A stretch of 64,000 nt of DNA, from positions 3,495,001-3,559,000 of the forward strand of contig JAWHQI010000229.1 in NCBI GenBank assembly GCA_033032865.1, given 5' to 3'. Made by a program: the position numbers and the translations under genes. Below are positions 55,162 through 64,000 of this stretch, piece by piece. Each line of letters begins with the position of its first letter. The first letter of the stretch is position 1. The notes beneath the pieces are model-generated. The model saw only the letters and a list, made by a program, of their open reading frames with translations. It searched no databases and was not told where the DNA came from. The DNA is from Dactylorhiza incarnata. Its lineage: Eukaryota; Streptophyta; Magnoliopsida; Asparagales; Orchidaceae.

Positions 55162-56000
55162 ATGAATGACGCTCGCCTCGACGCCCTCGAGCTTCGCCTC
55201 GACGACCAAGCCAGCTCTCTCGCGTCGATTCAAGCGATTCTCCAACGCTTGGAGGCCCGTGATTCCCGGTTGGACAACCGCTCCACACCACCGCCTGCGG
55301 AGGATCCCTCCTCTTTCACCGGTCAGCCCGCCTCCCTGTCGACCCTACCTCCACTCGCCGCGCTAGCCTCGGTCAACGCGTTGCACGCCCTCGAAGTTCC
55401 TCACTTCAACGACACCAATCCCCTGGGATGGATTGCGAAGGCAGAGCAATTCTTTGATATTCACAGCACCCAGGAGGGACAGAAAGTGCCCCTGATGACC
55501 CTTGCCATGGAGGGCTCCGTCCTCCACTGGGTCTGTTGGCTACGCCAGTCGACTCCACTCCTTTCATGGGCTGATATGGCCCAAGCGCTGGTGAAGCGCT
55601 ATGATCGTCGGTACTCATGCAATGCGGTGGAGAGTCTATGTTCCCTACGACCCCGCATTCGCTCCCGCTTGTGCACCCATCATCCTCGTGATCTCTCCGA
55701 TGAGATGGAGGGTGTCGGTTGGTGGAAGCTGATTTCTCGGTACGTGCGGGGGATCGCCACCGACTACACCTTTGGCAGCTCCTTCGCCCCCAGCTCGCGC
55801 GACGTACATTACTCCACCACCCCGACTTCCAGCAGGGGAACAGCAACCGCCAACCGCCCCACCCAGGCCGGCCTTTCCTCCTAGGACACACACGTCTGTT
55901 CGTTGAAGGAGCTGCGGGTTCTCATGTGCGCTGACGAGGACGAGGTGACGACCGCTGATCTTGAGGTCCTACTCCTAGATGACGATCCTCCATAGGAACC
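55162..56000 (+). pseudogene. Gypsy H gag
   Basis: MNDARLDALELRLDDQASSL opens a coiled-coil-like N-terminus. The gag core reads ALEVPHFNDTNPLGWIAKAE, EGSVLHWVCWLRQ and WADMAQALVKRY. A jump follows from RYSCNAVESL to LSDEMEGVGWWKL, so part of the core and the zinc knuckle are deleted. A stop at 55882 ends it. Confidence 0.85.
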
Positions 56001-56019
56001 GACACCGCTCGGCCTTCAG

Positions 56020-57340
56020 TGTTTGAAGCTTTCATGTTCTTCTAGGGGGGGCATCTCAGGACCCCGCACTATGAAGCTCCAGGGACGGCTACAGGGAACA
56101 CCGAGGGTGTTCATGATTGATAGTGGCGCGAGCCACAACTTCATCTCCCACGACTTCGTGACGCGCTTACAACTACCTTCCGATCCGACGCGGACTTTTG
56201 TAGTCCACCTAGGTGATGGCCGTTGATCGCCGACTCGAGGCCTCTTCCATGACCTTCTCTACAGTTGGGAGAGTATACCACCCCCATAGATTTCCATGTT
56301 TTCCCCTTAGGCGGTGTCGACGCCAATCTGTGCATCACATGGTTGCAAACATTGGGTGACATCAACCACAATATAGCCTCCATGCATACGACTTTTCAGT
56401 GGGTCAATCGGCCATGCACACTTCAGGGTTAGGCATCCCTCGGATCGCCATCTCTTCTCGCACAGCCCAACGAACTGACTCGGTGGATTTCTGCGCCTTC
56501 CTATGGCAGATCACGACGTCGAGGAAGCACTACCCCCTCTGCCCACTTCTCCTTCGCCCCAGCTATCCCGCATCTTGGAGGCCTTTGCTTCAGTGATTGA
56601 GCCGCTACCAGGACTCCCACCGCAGCGCACCACCGACCACCATATTCCAATCCAGGAGGGCATCCAGGTGATCTTTGTCCGCCCTTACCGCTACAGCCAC
56701 ATCCAGAAGGATGAGATCGAACGCTTGGTCACTGATATGTTGATTGCAGGCCTGATCCGACCGAGCGCGAGCCCGTTTTCCAGTCCGGTCCTTCTTGTTC
56801 GTAAAAAGGACGGTAGTTGGAGATTTTGCGTGGACTATCGTGAACTTAACAAAGCCACCGTAGCGGACAAGTATCCTATTCCAGTGATACATGAGCTTCT
56901 AGATGAGTTGAGTGGAGCTGCTTATTTCTCCAAGATCGACATGCGTTCCGGTTACCACCAGATTCAAGTCTGTGCGGAGGATGTTCCGAAGACCCCTTTT
57001 CGCACACATGACGACCACTACGAATTCTTCGTTATGTAGTTCAGCCTAACCAACGCCCCGACAATCTTTCAGGCCACAATGAATGACATCTTCAGGACAG
57101 TGCTTCGTAAGTATGTTCTGGTTTTCTTTGACAACATACCTGTTTATAGCTTGACATGGCAGGATCACCTACGCCACCTGGAAACCACCCTGGAGACCCT
57201 ACGCCAGCATTCATTGGTCGCCAATTTGACGAAATGTGCGTTTGCTCAATGCGAGATCTCCTACCTGGGTCACCGTCTCTGCACAGGGCGCGGCAATGGA
57301 CCCAGACAAGGTTACGACGGTTCTCCAGTGGCCGCCGTCG
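56020..57340 (+). pseudogene. Gypsy H protease and reverse transcriptase
   Basis: The protease keeps MIDSGASHNFISHDF (about 56115). RT at 56503-57040 reads [44 protein letters not shown] and FSKIDMRSGYHQI, then a stop at 57037 in the FVM-x-F motif. The catalytic box reads FFDNIPVYS (about 57125): the second Asp is Asn and the following Leu is Pro. Confidence 0.9.
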
Positions 57341-57373
57341 TGCTCCTTACGAGAGGTCTGAGGTTTCCTCGGC

Positions 57374-57915
57374 TTGACCGGCTATTACCGTCGTTTTCTC
57401 TGTGACTACGACAAGCTGACACTACCTCTCACACGTCTTCTACGCAAGACGACCGACCCGACCTTTCGGTGGTCCCCCGAGGCAGCTACCACCTTCACAA
57501 CCCTACAACAGGCCTTGGTGACGGCCCCGGTTCTAGCCATGCCAGATTTCACTCAGCCTTTCATCGTGGAGTGTGATGCCTCCGGCTCGGGCATTGGCAC
57601 GGTGCATATGCAGGTTGGGCGGCCTGTTGCTTACTTCAGCCACCCGTCGAGCAGGGTCGAAAGTCAGCCTTAGTGGTCTTTCTCTTTTATCATTTAGTCC
57701 CGCTCGGCCGAGAACGAGTTGATGGCACTCGTTTTGGCGGTTCAACATTGGCAGCCGTATCTTTTGGGGCGGCACTTCATCGTCCGAACAGATCATCATA
57801 GTCTCCAGTACCTTCTCAGTCAGAAAATGGTCACCCCGTCACAACAACTTTGGGTGGCAAAGCTATTGGTCTTGACTTTACGATTGAATTCCGCTCTGAC
57901 AAGTCCAACTTAGCG
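57374..57915 (+). pseudogene. Gypsy H RNase H
   Basis: TGYYRRFLCDYDKLTLPLTR, FIVECDASGSGIGTVHMQ (first Asp), then after a stop ENELMALVLAVQHWQPYLLG (Glu) and VRTDHHSLQYLLSQ (second Asp). There is a frame change at 57673. Confidence 0.88.
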
Positions 57916-59500
57916 GCAGACGCCTTATCCCGTCAAACAACGTCCATAGAGTTGACAACTATATCACGCCTGGTTTGGCAGGAGGTTGAGACTCTACAGA
58001 GGGAGGTGGAGACCGATCCGATCTTGGGAGCCATCATGGAGCGCTTACGGACAGATGTCGATGCCTGTCCTCCCTACACCCTCCTTGGAGGTCGTCTGTT
58101 CTATCGGGGCCGGTTGGTCATTTCATCATCTTCATCCAACATTCCGCGGCTCCTTACTGAGTTCCATACTACATCGACAGCGGGCCATTCCGGAGTGTTT
58201 CGTACTTACCGCAACCTCGCAGTGGCACTCTATTGGAAGGGGATGATGCGACATGTGGAGGAATTCGTGGTAGCATGCCTCGTCTGCCAACGCTCGAAAT
58301 ACGAGGCTGCCTTTCCGGGTGGCCTGTTGCAGCCTTTGCCCATTCCCGTCCTCGTATGGGAGGATATGGCGATGGATTTCATTGCGCGCATCCCTTGGTC
58401 CTCGGGGAACGGTTGCATCCTTGTGGTGGTGGACCGATTGTCCAAATATGATCACTTTATACCCTTGCGCCACACATTTACAGCTCCAACGGTGGCCGAG
58501 GCGTTCATTTCCGGCACAGTCTGACTACACGGCTTTCCTCGTTCCATCGTCAGCGATCGCGATCTGGTCTTTATGAGTTCTTTCTAGCAGGAGTTTTTCA
58601 AACTCCAAGGCACGCAACTACAGAAGAGTTCTGCTTACCACCCACAGAAGGATGGGCAGTCCGAAGTTATGAACTGCTGTTTGGAGACCTACTTGCGTTG
58701 TTTCACCTCCGACCGCCCCCATGACTGGAGCAGATGGTTGGGTTGGGCCGAGTTCTCTTACAACACCTCCTTCCATTATTCGGCCGACATGACCCCCTTC
58801 CAGGCCGTCTACGACCGACCACCACCCACCGTGATTCAACACCTTCCGGGAGAATGCCTTGTGGGGGCAGTGCGCACTCAGCTCTTGGACCGCGATGAGA
58901 TTCTCAGGATCTTGAAGACCCACCTCCACTGCGCACAACAGAAGATGATCCACCATGCGAACAAGTGCCAGAGGGATGTCCAGTTTCAAGTAGGGGACAC
59001 GATATTCGTCAAGCTTCGACCCTACCGCCAGACTTCAGTGGCGACCCGCTCTCATCCCAAGCTATCTGCTCGCTTATACGGCTAGTTCGAGGTGATCGCC
59101 CGCATTGGCGAGGCGGCCTACCACCTCTGCCTTCCCACCCACAGTCGTATCCATCCAGTCTTCCATGTGTCCCAGCTCAAGAGGGTGATAGGAGACCACT
59201 TGGTCGAGGAGACCCTCCCACCGGACATTGCATCCGACGGCTCCACCGTTTACCTTCCAGAGGCGATCTTGGACCGCAAACCCATCACCGTGGAGGGGGT
59301 CGGGTCCGGGAACAGGTTTTGGTCGCATGGCGACAATGCCCTCACTTCGATGCGACGTGGTCAGACTGCGACGACATTCGCAGCCAGTTTCCGGAATATT
59401 GCCTTGAGGACAAGGCAAATTTTCCAGATTGGGGTATTGTTGCGGATACAGTAGAGGAAGGAGAATCGTCGACGTGGCGCGTATATTCTAGGAGTAGGCC
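57850..59500 (+). pseudogene. Gypsy H integrase and chromodomain
   Basis: The zinc finger reads FHTTSTAGHSGVFRTY and VVACLVCQRSK. The core reads MAMDFIARIPWSSG and VVVDRLSKYDHFIPL, then after a stop VSDRDLVF, and HPQKDGQSEVMNCCLETYL (the Q-x-D-G-Q-S-E Glu present). The C-terminal part reads FQVGDTIFVKLRPYRQTSVA and HPVFHVSQLKRVIG. The chromodomain, in another frame, reads VLVAWRQCPHFDATWSD and FPEYCLEDKANF. Single stops interrupt it at about 58522, 58586 and 59083. Confidence 0.9.
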
Positions 59501-59508
59501 GGCGGAAA

Positions 59509-59676
59509 TGACTACAACAACATGATACAGTATGATCGGATTATGTTATGTTTTATTTACTTGTCGTATTCTCTTTATCGTTTCTCGCAAGTGCCGGGAG
59601 AGGTTATATAACTCCCGACCAAGTGGGAACTTCCAGTTGGAGTTCATTCCCCCCCCCCCCCCCCCCTACTCGTAAC
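59509..59676 (+). repeat. Gypsy H right LTR
   Basis: Begins TGACTACAACAACATGATAC and ends TACTCGTAACA. A pure C run (about 59649-59665) has expanded just before the end. Confidence 0.87.
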
Positions 59677-59679
59677 AAG

Positions 59680-61380
59680 TTCCCCCTCCTACCCTTATTA
59701 AATTTGAACCCAGTAAACCTCCATCAGCTTAACTCGACCCCCCTTTATCAGGATTCCGAGAATCTTGGTTGTATTTATGAACCTATGGGTACATCACCTT
59801 CTCTCATCTTGCCCTAATTTTGTTAGATTAATGTGTTGCTTTTACTTATTTCATCTTTATAATTGCATTGCTTGTCTATAATTTTCATAGAACTTGTTTG
59901 TCGTTAATTTCCATACTATCATGTTTTGATTTTCATGTTCGTGGAATGTTGACTCATGTTTATTATCGCGGGATTGCTTGGCCTGTGCTCGAGTCTTACG
60001 AACCCTAGGTTGGCTATCACATGCTATTATTCGTGAAACTCTTGTTTGCGCCACATATTTTAAAAGAGCTTAAATTTAATATTTCAAAATCAATTCCTAG
60101 ATTTCCGGGTTACATCGGATGCGAGGGGGGGGGGGGGGGGTTGCTCAGAGGCTTATAGGGGTTGTCGAAGAGATCATCCAGGACATGGGAGGGCCTAGAA
60201 GGGAGCGACTGTGGAGGATGAAGACTGACGAGGCGTTGTTGTAGTTGGGGGAAACTTAGCTGTGTAGTTTTAGGGTTGGAGGTGGTTTCGTTGTGAAGGA
60301 AAAGAGCTGGAAATGGATCGTTGTGGAGAGGAAAATCTTGAGATGGGTCTCCTGTAAAGGGATGATAACTGGGAGTGTTCAACAGTGATTGGATAGGTTT
60401 CAATATTGGATGGCTATTTGGATAGTGTTTGGCTGATGTGGGAGAAGGAATACAAGGGCTAATTGGTGTTGTTTGGTAGAGTTGTGGCTGCAAAAAATGG
60501 TGTGGGAGAGGTGATTAACAAGGAAAGAACTGCGAGAAGACCACTAGATTTCGGAAAGAAACTCTCCAAAATATGTCATGGCCTTCAAAATCAACTCCCT
60601 ATTCCATTTATAATAATAACATAATTAGGGAAACCAATATGGATGGCTATGATTAACTGTTCACGATAGTTGTCCGAGCTCACTTAATAAAACACTATAA
60701 AATACATAGAAATATGAAAATGTTGCTCTGAACGCATCCGCATGCTCAGATCATCCATCGAACAATGCCAAATATGACAGGTGACAAGTCAATGCCAAAC
60801 ATGCCCAAAACTCGTGCTCCAAAAGGTCTCACCAATCCCAATCACTATGCTTGCTAAGAGATTAGATCTTGAAGTTGTTCCTTCTATTGAAAAGAATCAA
60901 AGTAAAACTCATGCTTGGACAAATCTCCTTATCTTTGTTAAGGAAAATTCCACTTATTGATTCTCATGATAAAAATGAGAAGAATGATCTGCAGTGCATC
61001 TTATCCATCGAGAATGGAAAATAATAAATTGTGATAATTCCTCACAAAACTATCCTGAAATCATACACGAAGGATTTTAAAATTAAGAATAGAAAGATTT
61101 AATGTGGATCAGAATTTTCTAAACTTAGGTCCTCAATCGCTGATTGATGATCAATCAATCCACAATCGGTTTGGAGGTCAATTGTTGAACAATCCTTTGT
61201 TGACCGGCGAGTTCGATCTACAATAGCCAACCGCCAACCAACATATCGGTCATTGATCGCCAATCGACCACCGACCAATCGATCTACGATCAGTTTACAT
61301 ATGAAATTTTTTGAATCTATTAGAATATATTTAGTCTGTTCCAAAGAGGAAAAACATATATCATAAATTTGAATGTTTTT
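59680..61380. other. Intergenic DNA with one Pro-rich frame
   Basis: A minus-strand 127-codon frame at 60110-60493 (Pro/Ser/His-rich, ending NPPPPPSHPM over a G run) has no recognisable domain and may be chance or a remnant exon. From 61125 to 61310 there are GATCG/CGATC-rich repeats like those at 45.3-45.7 kb, perhaps another Sirevirus LTR. Confidence 0.4.
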
Positions 61381-61389
61381 GTTGTAATA

Positions 61390-62770
61390 AAATAGGATTT
61401 TATTGTTAATTACTGGTACAATGCAAACACTAACTCAAATGATACACAATATCAAAAGAGGTAAAGAGTTTGTGATGTCAAAATGTCTAATGGTGGTAAA
61501 CCTAAATTTATTTGGGTCCCATATTCTTCTTAAATGCAGAGTATGTCCAAAGGTCAACAAATCATACATCTGGTATTTGGATATTGAATGTTCCAGACAC
61601 ATGACTGGAGATAGAAATTTATTAGAAGACTATAAAATATAAAAAGGACTAAAGGTGATCATTGGTGATTTCAACTATGGATGCACCAAGGCTATGGGAA
61701 GTTATTTATGGACACAACTTTCACGGAGGTTGCTTATGTAAAATGACTAAAGCACAATCTGATTAATACAAGTCAGTTGTATGACAAGGATATCAAATGA
61801 TATTTGAACACAACCATTGCTTGGTCAAGGACAAAAATAATGGAACAATTATGCTGACAAGTAACACGAAAAGTAACATTTATATTGTAGATTTTACTAA
61901 TCATATTGCATCTATTTATTTTGTTGCTTGCATCTCATTATTATGTGACATTTGACATAAGAGACTTGAACACATAAATGCTAAATACATTTCTACATTA
62001 TCTAGTACAAATTTAGTTAAAGGTCTGCCTAATTTTAAATATGTTAAGGAAAAATCTTGTAAAGCTTGTCAATCAGAAAAGTAAACCAAGATCTCCCTTG
62101 AGCAAAACTCTAAAACTCCTAGGATATTACATCTTTTACATATCACTTTATTTGGACTCATTTTCATCGCTAGTTCAGGGGAAAAAGATATTCCTTTATA
62201 ATTATTGATAATCATTTTAATTACATACGAGTGTTCTTTCTGAGAACTAAGTCTAGTGACATTAAGATTCTCACAAATTTTCCTTAAATTCAGAAGGAAA
62301 TGAATACTTCAGTTGTAATGATCAGAAGTGATCATGAAATTAAATTTGAATCTTATAAAATGTGAAATTTTTGTCTGAATGTATCAAACAATGTTTTCAT
62401 CTTCTAGCAATCTACGGTAAAATGAAGTCACTGAGAGAAAAAAAAAGATAAATTATAAAAAATAAGAGGACTTTGTTGAAGCTAAGGTACCTTCTCAAAA
62501 TAGTTATGTATTGAATAGATCTTTTATTAACAAATTACATGCAAAGTCTCTATATGAACTTATGAAGGGAAGAGTTCCAAGCATTTCGTCTTTTAAAATC
62601 TTTGGATGTAATTGTTATATTTCAAACACTGAAAAAATTCATTTAACCAAAATTTGAGGCTAAAGCAGATGAAAGAATATTCTTTGAATATTCCTCCGCT
62701 AGCAAAGCTTATAGATGTTATAATAAAAATATGGCGTTGTTATAAGAAAAGCACTTTTCGCTATTTTGAG
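61390..62770 (+). pseudogene. Second Sirevirus-like copia remnant: protease and integrase
   Basis: The protease region reads KSYIWYLDIECSRHMTGDRN (about 61558) where the family has D-S-G; here it is D-I-E. Then the GAG-pre-integrase region in broken frames with HKRLEHINAKYISTLSSTNL and SCKACQSEK (about 61955-62085). Integrase fragments are recognisable to about 62770. It may be the 3' continuation of the gag at 46.7 kb displaced by insertions, or a separate copy. Confidence 0.7.
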
Positions 62771-62959
62771 AATGACTATTAACAAGCAATTTTGTTATTA
62801 TCAAATCATCCAGAAAATTAAAAAAATATAATTTTCTAAGGAAAAAACATATTGCTTGTATGCAAACCAAACATTTTGCCATATATTATGCAAAAAATAG
62901 AGCTGAAACATTGTTAATATGTAGTAGATATATTTAAAAAAAATCAAATATTAGCTTAC

Positions 62960-64000
62960 TCACCTTCTTTTATTTAGCATTGTATACATGATGCGTAAGT
63001 ACTCTCCCATGAACTTGCAATTGGATGATGAAATGTCCTCCAAAGAGGATAGATTCACGGTAACTAACATCCATCTCCCATGCATACCTTTGATACAAGA
63101 ATCACTCCAACATTGTAGCATGATGATATAATCAACCTCATGTTTGGCATGGGCATCCACTTCTCTAGTGGCATGGGAACGATAACACATTGTAGTGAAT
63201 GGAATAATTCTTTACATCTTGAGTCTCCCAAAATGTCCATAAAGAACTTTTGTACTCAACTCATTAAAAAGATCTCTTCTTACTTGAATTCATCCATCTG
63301 AAGTATCCATCAGAGTCCGCATTAAAAACATCTACCATATTAGATGCAATTTGTGGTGGAAGTTGACGACGAACCCGGTCAAAATGTTGTTTGACACCTA
63401 GATGACTTCTTCAAGTTTCTCAACATTTGTGAAGCATCCAACAACACATGCTCAAAATGAGAAGGCTCGCGTTTTATACTTTTTAAATCTTCTCTAAACT
63501 TCTTTGTACTTCATTTTGGTCTTCCCTCTAACTTGATCGACAAATATGGCTCCATAGTTGGAATTGAACCACAATCCATGATTTCACGTAATTTTTTCTT
63601 CATTTTCAACTGTTGATGTTGAGAGGCGCTTTGATACTTTATTTTGACCCCCTCAATCACAAAGTCTATCACACTTCTCATTTTTTTCATGTTGTTCTGC
63701 TTGATTATTAATGTCAATGTTCATGTCTTGTATACTCAATTGCTTCCAATGCGTATGAATTAACCATAAAGGATAAGACTTATTTTGAGAGATATGAATA
63801 GCCAACTCATGAGCACATGGTAATCCTAATGTGTATCGAGTAGTGTATGCATTTCTCCTCACACGCATACTCATTGGTAGAACATTTTTCTTCTTCCTTT
63901 ATCATATTCAATGCATTTAGTGAAACACGGCCCACAAGATCAGAATATACTATACTTTTAAAATCATTGCTCAATCGTATTGTACTATGGACAAATGCTC
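62960..64000 (-). pseudogene. MULE/FAR1-type transposase C-terminus with OTU-like remnant
   Basis: On the minus strand from the right edge, frames read DFKSIVYSDLVGRVSLNALN, then RNAYTTRYTLGLPCAHELAI with PLWLIHTHWKQLS, the SWIM zinc-finger region of plant Mutator-like/FAR1 transposases. Downstream the frame shifts to QLKMKKKLREIMDCGSI and LEGRPKMK, the linker typical of these proteins. 62960-63480 carries decayed codons that fit the OTU-like domain often fused to them. The N-terminal transposase core lies right of the window. Confidence 0.7.

Larger units (their letters stand above)
54393..59676 (+). mobile_element. Gypsy H, + strand chromovirus
   Basis: Related terminal sequences 54458-54676 and 59509-59676 bound a Ty3/gypsy coding region in the order gag, protease, RT, RNase H, integrase, chromodomain. 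The primer site TTGGTCCGACC follows the left LTR. The 65 bp before the left LTR (54393-54457) match the coding end and polypurine region before the right LTR. No target duplication was found. Stops and frame changes occur throughout. Confidence 0.9.

Overview
The window is nuclear DNA of a flowering plant. It contains spliced exons of a plant-specific mitochondrial outer-membrane receptor, Ty1/copia and Ty3/gypsy elements with tRNA-Met-type primer sites, RTE-type LINE tails, MITEs and a MULE. Nothing in it is bacterial. I cannot place the species.

The main host gene is OM64, the mitochondrial paralogue of Toc64. Ten consecutive + strand exons run from 11607 to the stop at 41526 and encode about 430 C-terminal residues: the second half of an inactive amidase-like domain and a three-repeat TPR domain. 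The N-terminal exons (membrane anchor and first half of the amidase domain) lie left of the window. About 1.29 kb of coding sequence is spread over 30 kb because the introns have been filled with transposons; the intron after the fourth exon is 18.4 kb. A second host gene fragment, a minus-strand exon with CxxC pairs, lies at 44439-44795.

The rest is nested mobile DNA, with several insertion orders fixed by target-site duplications (TSDs). 0.6-10.6 kb: an old copia (A) split by an RTE LINE tail (20-bp TSD) and by a complete copia (B, TSD GTGAT), which itself carries a 1.1-kb solo LTR in gag. 11.8-16.2 kb: minus-strand copia D in an OM64 intron; one of its LTRs has grown by a GC-rich minisatellite. 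20.2-23.6 kb: a reduced copia (TSD TAACA) containing an inverted cluster of tRNA-headed repeats and, inside its RNase H, a second non-autonomous element (TSD CGCAT). 26.0-27.4 kb: a MULE-like TIR element with a 10-bp TSD carrying an RTE fragment. 28.5-35.5 kb: minus-strand gypsy E (TSD CTTTC) with a 1.5-kb solo LTR (TSD GCCGG) in one LTR. 38.4-43.7 kb: MITEs and a 55-bp LINE tail.

Downstream of OM64, a decayed Sirevirus-like copia (45.2-53.0 kb) is split by the youngest element, copia F (47875-52944, TSD AAGAT). Gypsy H, a chromovirus, lies at 54.4-59.7 kb, another Sirevirus remnant at 61.4-62.8 kb, and a minus-strand MULE/FAR1-type transposase remnant runs off the right edge. No element looks autonomous: every pol region has stops or frameshifts, and the reverse transcriptase catalytic dyad survives only in copia F and gypsy E.

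The most unusual features are the tRNA-headed inverted cluster (20.5-21.36 kb), the LTR-born minisatellite (11.87-12.25 kb) and a shared CG-rich motif in the two long solo LTRs.
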